DNA from: Paramecium sonneborni
Taxonomy: Eukaryota > Ciliophora > Oligohymenophorea > Peniculida > Parameciidae
Direction of reading: 5' to 3'
Length of the DNA stretch: 64,000 nt
NCBI GenBank assembly: GCA_905182985.1
Contig: CAJJDN010000115.1
Location: forward strand, 196,916 to 260,915
The translations under genes were made by a program, and so were the position numbers. The notes beneath the pieces are model-generated. The model ran no database searches. It was given only the letters and a program-made list of their open reading frames with translations, and was not told the DNA's origin. Below are positions 1 to 13,700 of this stretch, piece by piece. Every line of letters starts with the position of its first letter. Position 1 is the stretch's first letter.

Positions 1-350
1 TATACATTTATTAATAATTTTTCATAAAACAATAAAAGTATATTTTCATGTTATTTTTATATAAGTTTATTGTATTGATTTTATTTTTTTATAAGTTTAT
101 ATTTCATTTTTCATAAATATTTACGAATATTTTATCAAAATGTATATAAATAAGATCATCAGTTTTATAGTTTGAAAAGAGATTACTAAAGGTCTGATTT
201 AAAGTAAAAACATATACATGATATATTTTACTAGTAGAGTATTGTGGGTTATGTATAATGTTATGTTTAGTGAAAAATATTTATAATGAAAAGAAATTAT
301 CAGAATTACATTCTATATAAATTGTCTGTAATGAAAAAATAAAATAAAAT
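1..350. other. AT-rich non-coding flank
   Basis: No convincing coding frame is seen on either strand. The stretch is almost pure A/T with short T and A runs and lies directly upstream of the VWA gene at 351, so it should hold that gene's promoter. No recognisable core element can be named. Confidence 0.5.
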
Positions 351-2152
351 ATGGGAAATAAACCAAGTTCTTCAAAAAGTTCTGCTTAGAAATAATCTAA
401 ATAAAATATTTAAAGTCAAAATTAAGGTGGCTAACAATCATAACAATCTAATAAGCAATAACTAACTCCATAATTGCATTTAAAATTAACATAATAAATA
501 CCTGTGAGTTAAAATTCTCAAAATATAAATGAGGAGGCAGCACAATAATTGGAAGAAGAAATTGCAGAATAATAAATTATAGAATAGACTTAAAATGAAC
601 ATATTGATATTGATGCAAAAGTAGGAGAAACAATAGAAAGGATTCATATAAATATGATAGCAAGATAGGATGTTGTTACTATAAGTTAATTTCCTCAAAT
701 ACTTCCAGTGGTATTACAAGTTTAAGCTATAAAATCACAATAAAAGCATGCAAAAGCAAATATAGATTTAATTTGTGTAGTTGATGTAAGTGGATCAATG
801 GAAGGTTAGAAAATTAACTTAGTTAAAGATTCATTAAGATATATCTAAAAAATTTTGAGTCCAAATGATAGGTATATATAATTTATAATGATGTTAGAAT
901 ATCTTTAGTAACATTTGGAACTTATTCAGCAATTAATTTACCTTGGACAAGGAATAAACCAGAAAATAAATAAAAAATTAAGGATGCTATAGTTGGAATG
1001 AAAATTAGAGACTCCACAAATATTGCAGAGGGTGTAAAATAAGGATTAAGAATGATTAAATAAAGAAAATATAAAAATCCAGTTACTTGTATGTTTGTAT
1101 TAACAGATGGATAAGATGATAATAAAGGAGCAGATGATAGATGTTAACAAGCTATAAATGAATATTAAATTTAAGATACATTTGTGATTAATTCTTTTGG
1201 ATATGGATAGGATCATGATGCAAAGGTTATGAATAATATATCAAATTTGAAAGGTGGTACTTTTACCTTTATTGATAATATTAATAAAGTAATTTTTTAT
1301 TATTAATAAAGGCTTCTGAACATTTTATTTTAGCAATGAGTGGCATGTTATCAGTTTTGGCTAAAAATGTTAAGTTTATCATTGAAGAAAATCCTAAATA
1401 TCCTATTAAAAAACTCTATGGGGATGATTTTCTATGGAAAAAAATTCAAGAGTCAAAATATCAAATGAATTTGAACTATTTATTAGAAGGAGAGAATAAA
1501 GAATTTGCTTTAGAAATTGAAATACCATCAAGCAATAAAATTAATTCCTAAAATGAAAAAGTATTAAGAACTCATTTAATTGGTGAATTCATAGAATTAA
1601 AAACAAATTTTACAAAATAATAAGAACTTAACATATAATTTTCATAATAAGATATTCCTTATGTACCAAAAGAGATAGTAGAAGTTAATTATTTAAGAGC
1701 TAAAGCTGGTAATATTATTGGAATTGCTAAAGAATTAGCAAAAACTAAAAAATATGATTAAGCCTAATAATCATTAAATAAAATGATTGATGAAATAGAA
1801 TAATCTCATTTTATTGCTTCAAAAGCATTAGAAGTTGTTATTACTGATTTAAATTAAATTAAAGAAATTTGCAAACCTTAATTATTTGAATAAAAAGGAG
1901 AGGCTTTAATGTTAAATAAATAAAAAAATCATATTTAAAGATAATAATCATTAAGTAAAATTAAATATAATTAAATTAGATAATTCAATGGAATGGAACA
2001 GTGATCAAGAAGAATAATTAGACAATTTAAAAAAAGGAAATTTACAATTAAGTATTTGTGACATGGATGATGATTATTAAAATGGTGCATAATTAGACTC
2101 TCCTATTTAATAATTTAGATAAAATTCATTTAATTCTGACATATCAAATTGA
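351..2152 (+). CDS. VWA-domain protein with MIDAS and Vwaint-like C-terminus
   Basis: About 575 aa after removal of three introns (872-897, 1289-1311, 1955-1979). The start at 351 gives MGNKPSSS, a good N-myristoylation motif, followed by a Gln/Ser-rich linker of about 60 residues. A von Willebrand A domain follows, with all three metal-site (MIDAS) elements: DVSGSMEG, the DST motif in RDSTNIAEG, and LTDGQDDN. The C-terminal part, around YLRAKAGNIIGIAKELAKT, resembles the helical Vwaint region found after VWA domains in other protist proteins; this is from family knowledge. The likely role is a membrane-attached, metal-dependent protein-binding scaffold; the partner is unknown. The extreme C-terminus is acidic. 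The last intron is needed: without it the frame stops early and leaves a coding-like tail unused. Confidence 0.85.
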
Positions 2153-2217
2153 TTTAATCATATTTTATAATGTTTTATTAAAAATTCAATAATCATAATT
2201 ATTATTATTTTGTATAT

Positions 2218-2835
2218 ATGAGTAATGAAATTCTTCCAATAATATTTCTTGAGAATTAAACCTAAAAACAACTTCTTGGGACATCAAAAACATAATTATA
2301 CTTTAAATAAAATAAGACAGGATCAATCACTTAATATATTAGAAATGATAAGAATTCATAAATTGATCAATATTTAAAAACCGAAAATGACTCTTATGAT
2401 AATATGGTAAGTTAATTACATCAATAAAGATAACTTAGATTACCTCCCACATAAGTTATTAATAAATTAAGAAGATAAAAAATGAATGTAGATAAAATAC
2501 CAAAACCAAAAGCTACAAAAATGCCGAGACCTTCATATTAAATTAATCTTAATACTAAGGACAAAACAAAACTCTAATAACAGATATGCAATTATGTTTA
2601 ATAAGCAAATAAGTTATAATAATATAAACTATCATAAATTCATTCAAGAAGACAAGACTTTAAGCCATATTTTAATTTTGAGGAATTTTCATATATGGAT
2701 GAGATATTTCCTCATTCAAATCTAGTAAAAAAAAAATTTGGACTGAATGAATAAATAATGTTCAGAAATTCTATGGGCTTAGAAAAAGTCATTTTATAAA
2801 GAATTATTTAAGCATAATAAGATGATTGTTTTTGA
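2218..2835 (+). CDS. Hypothetical basic, Gln-rich protein
   Basis: A single-exon frame of 205 aa starting MSNEILPII. It lies 65 bp after the VWA gene on the same strand. The middle is rich in Lys, Pro and Gln (for example IPKPKATKMPRPSYQ), and the C-terminal third is more folded-looking, with aromatic residues (KPYFNFEEFSYMDEIF). No membrane segment, signal peptide or known domain is recognised. The length without TGA and the amino-acid make-up support a real gene. Function unknown. Confidence 0.6.
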
Positions 2836-2929
2836 TTCTAACCTTTTTTAATAACATTCCATTTCTATAATTTTTTTTTAATATATCTGATCTCCAAATA
2901 AAAAATATAAATTTATTATATAAATTATT

Positions 2930-4839
2930 ATGACTTTATTTTTTCACAAAATACTCGATAGAAAATTAGAAAAAGAATACATTCTTAAATAGAATCAATA
3001 AACAATTATAATTTAACATAATTAAAAAGTGTTAATCTTATTATTGCTTCTAATTTTTGCAATTTAAAAAGGTTTGGAAAATAATTGGTCTTCATTTGCT
3101 TTTAATGCTTTCGGATTTATTTTTATAATAGTGTCTTATGTTTATGTAAGCAAAACATCAATCTATTATAAATACTTATTACTTGTTATTGTAGAGCTTT
3201 TTAATTTTTTTTACCCTTTCAATCGATTAATGAAAATTCCCCCAAATTAAGACAGCTACCTAGATGGTTACTTTATTTGCTTAGGAACTCTTGCGTAAGA
3301 TTTTAAATCATACTAGAATTATAAACTCATTTGATATCAAAATTAGATATTTCATGATGATACCAATATTTGGTTTTAATTTAGCAGTTGGTCCTCATGA
3401 TTCTAATCTGTTTTGGTCATAATGTTTAAAATTTTCTATTATGTTACTTCTTGATATTTAGATTTAATTTTAGTAAGAAATTATTAAAAGAAAATAATTT
3501 TTAAATTTATATTGTGATACTATTGTTTAGAGTTTTATAGAAAAAGAATAAATGATGGAAACATTTTAAGTTCAATATTGTGATGAATCTAAATCAATTT
3601 AATTGATTAATCCAAAAACTAAATAAAAGGTTAATGAATTTTAATAGTTAGAATTCAAATCAAGAATAAGAAACATTATTATACGTCCGAAATAAAAATT
3701 AAGATCTGTAGATTAGTATATTTTCAATTTTTAAGGAAAGTTATCTCTTGAGCTTTTTTTATATTATTTTTTAAATAGAACTTAAAAAATTAATGATTAA
3801 AGATTAATTGAATTTTTAAAATAATATCAATAAAAAGTCGAATTAGATGGAATAGTTGATGATACTTTAAATGTAATTATAACAATTTTAATAATTTTAG
3901 CATATTGTTGTTTACAAACTCCATCATCATACTCATCCATAATCATTAATTATTATAAAATAATTATAAGCTAAAACTCAGATGGAATAATTGAAACTTA
4001 AATATAAAAATTAAAATCTAATAATAAAATATTTGATGAATATTCTCAATACTTCATTGAAATAATGTATGAATGATGCCTCTTTTATCAATAATAAAAA
4101 TAATCTACAAAAGTTATCTAAATAAGTTTAATTAATTTTACTGAAGCAATAAGGCTAGATTATAAAAGCCTGGAATTCTTTTATGAATATAATAGATTTT
4201 GTTTAAATACCTTAGGATGTTAACCCTTTAGTATCTTTTAATATAGTTCAGTTAGTAAATTAAGTAATCTCGATAATTAAAAGTCTAAATCCTGAAAATT
4301 AATCTTCGATAGAATTAATTAATTAATTAAAAAGTTAATTAATTTATTCCAATTTTGGCAAAATAAGGTAATTATTTTTAAATTTACTATTTTATTTAAT
4401 GGAAAAGAGTGCATATAAAATAATCATCACTTTATAGGAAGAGCATTCAAATTTAGAGGATACTTTTGCAATAAAAATAACTTATAAAACTAAAATTAAG
4501 ACTTCCAAAAGTGAATTCCAACACTACCCCATTATTAATCCATTAAAATTTAAAGATTTTCATCATAATACCTAGAATAGTTTGTATTTAGAAATTCCGA
4601 TGAGCATATATATTGTGAGATTATTAGGACCAAATAATAAGATTTATTTAAAAAAAGAATTTTAGGAGTATTCATTGCTTTTTTACTTGTATAAATAAGT
4701 TTAGCCTGATATGTAATTATAAAAAGCATTAAATTTAAAATCAGAAAACTAGATAATTATGTAATCAGATATCTAACCTATTTAAACCTAATACATTTCT
4801 ATTTAACATTTAAATCAATAATAAGAGGATGAATATTGA
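2930..4839 (+). CDS. Degenerate membrane histidine-kinase-like protein
   Basis: About 619 aa after two introns (3295-3316, 3873-3900). The N-terminal third has several hydrophobic segments (around KVLILLLLLIFAIQ, FGFIFIIVSYVYV, YLLLVIVELFNFF and RYFMMIPIFGFNLAVG), so it is probably a multi-pass membrane sensor region. A segment LHHHTHPQS sits where the HisKA H-box (HELRTP) is expected and keeps the first His and the Pro. Downstream, NFGKIRQLFLNLLFYLMEK matches the N-box surroundings of a HATPase domain but lacks the second Asn, and PMSIYIVRLLGP matches the region around the G2 box. No DxGxG box is visible. I infer a two-component kinase relative whose ATP site is decayed; no receiver domain is seen. 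It converges on the next gene with 34 bp between the stops. Confidence 0.6.
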
Positions 4840-4873
4840 TATTATATTATATTATAAAACCAATATAAATAAT

Positions 4874-6353
4874 TCATTTGTAATACTTATTTACTAAATC
4901 TAAACAATCCCATTTAGAAATTTACTTAAACAAAAATTCTTTTGAAACATTGTTTTTAATTTTAGATAAATCATTCTAAAATTCTTAAAATAGAGTTCTC
5001 TATTAAAAATTACTTTTGCTTGCTTCTCTAAGAATTTATTTTTTTTCTCTAATTTAAGTTTACAGAATGTTACTTGATCTTTATTTTTCAAGTACTTTAT
5101 TAACTTTTTCTAATTATTAGAGATTGATTTTATCTAAATTAACTAAACTTCGAGATTTGGTGTTTTTATTTAATTAAGGAGATATTTGTTTACTTATTTT
5201 ATCTGGATATGTTTCTTCAATTTTGGTATAATTAATTTACTTATCTAAATTAATATATTATTTGATATTTTTTCTTTTTTTTAATTTTGATTATCTTTAT
5301 GAATCTTTAGAATTACTAATATATTTTGTCTATTTTTAGATATATTTTTCTAAATTTTTTTAAGATTCATCAACTTTATGATAGGATTAAATTATTTATG
5401 GAATGGTTGTTGCCTTATTATTATCATACAAACTTAGTCTATTAATATGAGATTTATTTAATTTAGATTATATTCTTGTGTATAATTCACTACATTACTA
5501 AATTTCTTATTGTTTAATTTACTTAATTCTATCATTTACTTATTTTAATTTAAGTAGTTCCTTCAACATTTTTTCTTTCTATTTAATTTTATTTTGATAC
5601 TTTCTTTCTGAATCATCTAATCTAAAAATAATTGATTTTTTACTCAAATTAACTATTTTAAAGAATTTCTTTTTATTTTTCAAATGCTTTTTCTTATTCT
5701 AATTAGATAGATTATTGATGTTTTTTTGCTATTTGTTAAGTTTTAAGATTAAAAGAATGTGCTCTATCACTTATTGATTAAAGATTTTATTTTTTTAATT
5801 TCTTGATTCTTAAATTCTGTTCGTCTTATAATTTATTTTCATTCATTATTTTTAATTCTTCTTCAATTTATTCCCTTATCTTATTCTTAAGAATTAATTG
5901 TGTTTTATCTTTTTTAATCTACTATAATTCTATTCTTTTATCTAATAAAGATATTGCATTTTCAATATTATTATTAAGGAAACTTTCAGTTTGTGAATAA
6001 TATCTAGTATTAAACAATTAATCATTTTTCTATAATTCAATTTCTTCTTTTTTTATTTTATTTCTTTCTTTAACTAATAGTTTTCTTCTTTGTGCAATTT
6101 AATGTAGATGATAAAGATACCTTTATTCAGTTATATTATTTTCTTCTCCTTAAATTAAAAAATAAGAGAATTTCTTTTAGATTAGATCTTACTCTGTAAA
6201 ATTGAGATTTTACATTGCAATCTAGATTTTAGGGGAGTTAAAATTAAAATCAACCTGTAATAAAAATTAAATGTCAGAAGTAAGTTTTAGTTCAAACTAT
6301 TCAATTTTCGATTGACTTAAAGTTAATGGATCGTCATTAATAGAATGAAACAT
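4874..6353 (-). CDS. Long coiled-coil protein, unknown role
   Basis: About 485 aa, start MFHSINDD at 6353, one intron at 5622-5643 (22 nt). Apart from the first ~80 residues the protein is almost entirely charged and Gln/Lys/Glu-rich with heptad-like spacing, for example around KKEEIELQKNDQLF and KMLKELLKLKQVNDRIKQ, predicting long coiled coils. It ends near ISKWDCLDLVNKYYK. The gene is convergent with the histidine-kinase-like gene and divergent from the otubain gene at 6693. Such proteins are common in ciliate cortex and cilia, but no family can be named. Confidence 0.7.
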
Positions 6354-6692
6354 TTTATTTATAAATAAAATTATTATAAGCAGATTAACAAAATTGTAAT
6401 TAAGAGAAAATGTATAAAAATTTATATTTTGTTATTTGGGAATAAAGTTTGGGATTATGAAAAATGGTTAAGTTTATTCTTTATTTTATTAAGTCCATCA
6501 ATTTAAAAAATAAATTTAAAGTTTGGATATAATAATCTAAAAAAGTTAATAATGAATAATAAATTATATTACTTGAAAACATTGTTTTTCAGAAAAGAAA
6601 AAGAGAATTGTTCATCATTGATGAAACAAATTAGATAGTAATGAATTAAAAATAATAATTTATACTTAAAAAATATATAATTAAAAGTAATA
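6354..6692. other. Divergent intergenic region
   Basis: This is the gap between two divergently transcribed genes (coiled-coil protein, minus; otubain, plus), so it must carry both promoters. It is AT-rich with T and A runs, and no RNA gene or repeat was recognised. Confidence 0.5.
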
Positions 6693-7575
6693 ATGAGTTA
6701 ATAATAATAATCATCGAATCAATATGCATATAATCAAGAATTATATGAGTATCACCAAAAGTAATTGGATACTATAAAAAATGAAATAGAGGCATAAGAT
6801 CCATTTATTATTACTTAACCAATAGAATTACAAATACTAGAATCAGAATATTTAGAAAATTAAGGTTTTCTATAAAAGATTTAAGTAAGTTAAAATGTTG
6901 AATTTGTAGAAAATCCGTGAATCTTATCCATTTTTCAGAAGAGTAAGAAGAGATGGTAGTTGTTTCTATAGAGCGGTTCTGTTTAGAATTTTTGAATAAA
7001 TTATTTAATTAAAAGATTAGCAACTATTAAATAAGTTCAGCACTATTATAACTAATTCAAAGACAGATTTAAAAGCTGTAGGATATGAATCAATTGTTAT
7101 TGATGATTTTTATGATGTAAATTTGCAAAAGTATTTATGTAGGAAATAATGAAATAAATTAAACTATGTCCTAACAATATTACTATATAAGGAATAGTTG
7201 ATGCTTTCTGTAATAAAATTACATCAGATTATCTTATTATGTATATGAGAATGTTGACATCTGGATATATCAAAGCAAATTCATTTTTATTTGAAGGATA
7301 TATAGAAACTGGAACTGTTGAATTATTTTGTTAATAAGAAGTGGATCCTATTGATAGAGAAGCAGATTAAGTAAGAAAATCTATATAATTTATAGATGTA
7401 AATTATAGCATTGCAAAATTATTTATAAATTCCTATCAGAATTTTTTATTTAGATGGTAATGTAGCCACCTTTGATGCTACTATTTTCTAAATTCCAGAA
7501 GATGCAAATCCAAATTCTATTTTCATTAATTTATTGTATAGACCTGGACATTATGATATCCTTTATCCAAAATGA
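6693..7575 (+). CDS. Otubain-type (C65) deubiquitinase
   Basis: About 268 aa after three introns (6885-6909, 7117-7142, 7371-7395). Otubains are cysteine proteases of the OTU fold that cut ubiquitin chains. The catalytic Cys loop is clear: VRRDGSCFYRAVLFR matches the family D-G-x-C-F-Y-R-A signature. Further on, EADQMQIIALQNYLQIPI matches the conserved READ..I.ALA region, and the C-terminal LLYRPGHYDILYP carries the catalytic His. Splicing is strongly supported because each intron restores this family alignment. Start MSQQQQSSNQYA. The length fits the small otubain class. No signal peptide; expected cytosolic or nuclear. Confidence 0.92.
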
Positions 7576-7784
7576 TGAAGTATTGAAGTATAAAATATTA
7601 TTATGTTTAAAATTGTCCTATAATCATCTTCATTTTCACTATAATATTATTATTTAAAAATAAAATCTTTATTATTATATTAGGATTATTATTTCTATAT
7701 TATAATTCAATTCAAAACATCTTTCTAATAAAAAAATCTATTTTATATAATCGTTATTATATATGATTAAATTTAATAAGTTAA

Positions 7785-10700
7785 ATGGCTAAGGATATTG
7801 AAGAATATTTTATTAAAAGACTTTAATCTTATCTTCTAGAATATTTGTAAGATTTCTCTTAAAATAACATGGCTAAAGTAATAAGTTCCTTATTTTAAAG
7901 TTTTCTTTAGGAATTTCGTCAAATATAGTATTGAAGAATTTGTGCATCAAAAAATAAGCATTACTAAATTTCAAATTCCCATTATATATAATAGATGGAA
8001 AAATCGATTAGATCACCCTTAATGTAAGTTTCATTAATATTATTGTTTAAAGATGCCTTTAAATTACAAAAAATAACAACCAGAAATTATAATAGATGGA
8101 ATTGATCTTCTTGTTTGTACTATTTAAGAAGCTAATAAATTTGCAAATAACAAGGATCATCAGACTTAAGGAATTGAAAATTTAAAGAAACATAAACTTA
8201 AATTGTGGGAAGAATAAATGGCAAAATATTTCGAAAAATTATCTCCACCAAATTGGATATAAAAAATAGTAGATGGAATATACAATAATTTAACTATAAC
8301 TATTAAGTAGTTTAATTTTAGATTTTTTAATCATTCAATTTTTGGTTATGAAACAATCTTAAGAATAAAATTTGATGCTTAAATAAAAGCAACTGATAAG
8401 GACTTTAAATAATTATTCAATAATGATCTTAATTGCACATATAAATTGATTGAAATTAAAAAATTGAGTATCTCTTTTAAAAATGACCTTTTTAATAAAT
8501 TGTAAAAAAAAGAAGATTAAATGATATTAACACCTATAGATATTGAAATTAAATATATGATAAATAGAAATTATGAATAGTTAACTCAACCAATCTAAAT
8601 ATTATAAATATTGATAAAATCTCCTATAATAATTTAATTGAATAAGAATTAAAAAGATTATTTAATTAAATTGAATGAAACCCTTTAATGTTAAGAAGTG
8701 ATTTAAGATAATTTTCATCTTAGACCAATTAAGGAGATTTAAAAGGCCTCTTATTCAGAATGGTGGAAATATTTAATTAAATCTACCATTCTTAAATAAA
8801 AGATTAAAAAATTAGATTTAAGTTATTCTTCAAAAAAATTAGTTTTAATGAAACGATATATTGAATTATATAAAAGAAAATAAACTATAATTTTAGTTCC
8901 ATGGTTATCATCTTGGACAACAAAAGATGAATCTAAAATAGCAAAATGTGAAGATGAATTATCATTGAAAGATCTATTAAAATATAGAGAATGGGCATTT
9001 TAGGAAATAAGAATAGAAGCTAAAAGATATTATAACTCATCTAAGGATGGCTAAAATAAATAAAGTGTTAAACCTTTATTAGAAATTTGGACAAATACAA
9101 TAAATAATCAAAATTCATTTAAAGATCATACTAAAAGGAATGATGATATTCCTATTGAATTAGAATTAGATGAAAAAATTAGTTTATATGAAATTTTAGA
9201 AAGAGATAAAACTAATGTTTTATAAAGTTATTTAAAGGGAGAAAATAATCATCCTGATTAAATTAAAATATAATTTACTTTAGAAATTCATTCTATTTTC
9301 ATATTATTATTTGAATAAAGAATAAGTAATTATGTTAAATACACACCTGAAAATACAAAGATTTTTTAATTTTGTTAGTGTAAATATCATATTCGTTTGT
9401 TAAAATAGACGAATTATTCTAGAAAAAAATCAAGATAATCATCTTATAATAATAGTTTTAATTAAGTTTATTAAGAAACATAGAAAATAAATGAAGATAA
9501 ATCATTTTAAACTGCTAAAATAGTTGATAGTTTTTATGAAGATATTGAAGATTTAAATGGAGTAGGATCAATTATTTCATAATCATCTAATAGTTCTGAT
9601 TAATGTAATAGTTTTGAATTAAAGTAAACAAATGATTAATTATATCATCAAAAGTTTGTTCTAATGATCAATTTTATTGGTATAAGGGTTCCTTTATATA
9701 TTTATTAAAATGGAACTATTTAAACACCTTCTATTAAGAAATCAAAAGATATTTAATATAGAATGTATATTGGTGATATTAGAATTATAGCTCCAGGTAT
9801 GTTATTAAAAGTTATGGAAGAACAAGATTCTTTAATAAACATATAATCACCTTTAGTTTCTGGTATAAATTAATAAGCATCTCATTTGAAGCATTTATCA
9901 TCATTATAAATTCAATAATAATAATAAACTAATATTCATAAGAAAAAATCTTAGATTAAATATTCTGATTTCTTTAATGAAATTTTTGAGATTTCAATTA
10001 CTAATGATTCTTAACAATTTTTAAATAGTGAACTCTGTTATTAATTGTTAGGAGAATTTTTAAAATAGAATTTAATGGGAAATGTAAAATCGTTTTTAGA
10101 TGAATATGAAAAGGATAAGAATAACTTTTAAGATTTTACATTGGAATAATATAAGTCATATAATAAATATTTTGATGATAGACAAGAATAAGAAGATTAT
10201 TGTTTTATTCATATATCTAGATAACAATATGTAGAAAAAAAATGGGAATTAATAAGAAATGCTGCAATATCTTCTTCTGAAAAAGATAAAAATAACCATT
10301 GGGTTTAATGTGATAATAATGATAAAAGCTTATTTATATAAAATGCTCATAGCAAATTAATTGAAATTATAAGAAGAGTTTTGTTTATTCCATTTATAGA
10401 AGAATATGGTGAAATACTTCTTCCAATTTGTATTTAAAATTTAAAAGAAAAATTAACTTTTCCAACAATTTAATCATTGAAAGAATAAGATATTTGCACA
10501 GTTACAATTTGTTTATCTTTATCAGGTGAATAATCTGAATATAGGATTGTTTCTAATAATCATAAACATAAAGGAATATAGAAGGATAAAACTATACCTA
10601 TTTAATAAGCTCCATTAAATGAAATAATTATTTTATTTAAACCTTTTTAAACTTTGATATCTACTAAAACTGTTTCTTCTATTCTAAATTTTATTAAATA

Positions 10701-13700
10701 TGAAAAATAAGAAATATTTTAGTCTCCATCATATAAATAATGCAAAGCAGATCAAAAATTACTTGAATGTGTTGTTAAAAGTAAACCTTTAAATAAAGAG
10801 ATGTAAAATAAAAATTAATGGAAATTTTCTTTATAAATGGAAGGCAAACAAAAAATAAAAATAGTATCTGATTCAATATCTGGAAAGATTAAGACAGAAT
10901 TAAAGATTCAATTTAAAAATCTTAACATTCAAACAGTAAATTTGGATGATAAAGAATATTAAAATTATTTAACAGAATTTTATTAATCAAATAAAGATGC
11001 ATTCATCCTTTAATAGAGATATTATTTTATAAAGAAAGTCTCAATAGAATAAATATTAATTGGTCATAAATATTTTTCAATAGATTACAAATATTATAAT
11101 GAAGAAATGAGAAATTATGAAAAACAAATACAATTATTTAAAAATGGTAAAGAATAATTAAACTCTCCTTCTTCTCATTAAAAAAATACAAATTAATAAA
11201 GGTAATTTTAATTTAGTCATTAAATTAAACATTCAGCAACATTAAATTAAGATTAAAAAATATAATAAAATTAACCAAAAAATAAAATATCTGGAATAAA
11301 ATCATATATATTGAAATCTTAGTTCATTTTATTTTAATTAGACTCTCTAATTAAAAATCATCCATTATTGACTGATAAAAAGATTTATATTTAATTTCCA
11401 TGGTTAGATTTATAAATAAATGATTCATAGATTTGTTTTATTGAGCTATTAATGATTTTAAATAAAAGTTTTGATAAAGGAAAATAATAAAAGTTTATGG
11501 AAAATAAATATTCTATGAGTAAGGATAGTTTAATAAGAGCAGAATTATAATTATTATTAAATGAGCATAAAAAACAAAAGAAGGATTGTAAACATTGTAT
11601 AATAAAATATAGAAAGAGTATTTATTTAAGTAATATTATATTTGGAGTAATGCCAAAAATGAATAATGATATTAATTTATTTACATTATTTGAAATAGAG
11701 AATAAATTGATAGATCAAAAGAAAATAAAAGATCGATTTAAATCTCTATAATAATAATAATTAAAAGAAAAGAAAAGAATTGATGGAATTAGAATCTAAT
11801 TTTCTAGTACTCCAAAATCTAGAAACAGTATTTGTTATATTACACTTATTGAAATGCCTTTATTTATAATTACTCATGATAAAGGATATTTTAAAGATAC
11901 TATTGCTATTCATTGTTAAAAAACACCTTAAAGTAGTGATGCATCTCATTAAAATAGTATGTATAAATTAGAATAAGTTTCTATTTAACATCCTCAATTA
12001 GAGAGAAATAAATCTCTTAAATAAATGAGATCAAAATAATAATCATTTGAATAATACTCTTAAGATGAAATAGATGAAAGAAATTCTGATATTAATTATA
12101 TTATTTTCTAACCATCATTATTAGTTCAAAATTCTCATCTATTAAGTGACAAACTAGATGATAAATTTATTTTTTATTGTAGAAATCAAGAAAAAGAAAT
12201 GTTTAATTAAGAATTTATCATATATGATGATAAAGAAAAAGATTTAATGTAATAATCAAACAATTTATCATCTATCTATTATTAAACTCCAATTTATTTA
12301 CTTTATTATTGTAATCGACCTTTAAAGTCTTAAATGCTTTCATGTGTAATTGATGATTATTAAACAGATAAAAATTCTAAAATTAAACTTTTTTTTGGAA
12401 TTGATAATATTAAAGTTATTTTTACTAATTAATTTGCCACTAATAATCTTATTACTATAATCAAAAATATTTTAACAATTAAGAATATTTAAGAAAATGC
12501 TTATAATTTAATTAATAAAGATCTTATAAAATAATAAAGAGAAAAATTACAATTTAAATAAAATCCATTAAAACTTCTTGATGACTTAATTGTTTGTGCT
12601 CTTATTTAAAATATTTATTTATAATCTAATGAAACTTTCTTTAAATTAAGTTAATTAAGAGCCTTCATTTAGGTTAATTTAATGGGAAATATTAAAGGAA
12701 ATTCTCTTTTAAAAAGAAGTTCCTAGTCATAAAAAAATCGATAATCTGTAATATCTAATGAAGAAGATTAAGTTATAAGATGTAATTTTATTAAATTTAA
12801 TTTTAACTAAGTATCATAAGTTGATATCAAAACTATAATTGTTAAAAAATAAAAGGAAGAACTTCGTTTATCAGTTGATGAAATTTAAATAAGTATTATG
12901 GGAAGGTAAAAAGAAAATCTATTAGTTATGCCTGGAAAAGAAACAGGTACTTCATATGCTTTACATATTACTTTATTATTTTAAAATTCATATCCTATTA
13001 TAAAATTGTAAATTGAATAGGCAAAAATAATTCTTTCTTAATAAAAAATTTAAGATTTATTAATAGCTATCAATAGTTTCTATTTAATCAATATTGAAGA
13101 ATCAATATCTTTAAAGTAACACCTATTAAAATTTATTTTTTTACAAGAACTTTTTATTAATGAATATAGAGAAAAATCTTTTGCTATTAATTTATTTGCA
13201 AAAAATCCTAACAATTAAAAAACACCTTATAAGTATGCTATTGAATTATATGTTGATTCCTTAATTATTAAATTATAAGATTTAGAATAAGATTTTTTTG
13301 CCTTTTAATTTCATCAAATATAAATCAAGAAAAAAAACCAAACTAATTTAGAATTATCACTATCTTAAATTGAAATGAAACCTCATAATATTAATAATGA
13401 ATAAATTTTATATTAAAATTTAATAGAACCTATTGATAATTAATAACCTTTTATTTTTAAATTAGAAAATTAAGTATTATACATTAAAAATGTTAAATTC
13501 TATTTAATTTCAAGATATATTAAGGAATTAGAAGCATTTTAATAAAGAATCGAAGAAATTTTAGAAAAAAACTTAGATGAATTGAAGGAGAAATACTAAA
13601 AGGATTTTGATTTATAATTACAAATAAAATAGGAAGAAGATTTTCTTAAAGAAAAGGATAATTTTAATTACAAAATATCAATCTAAAATTCATAATTAAT

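Noticed and set aside
486..698. Minus-strand open frame of 70 codons
   Set aside because: It is the antisense shadow of the first exon of the VWA gene, which has a full motif set on the plus strand.
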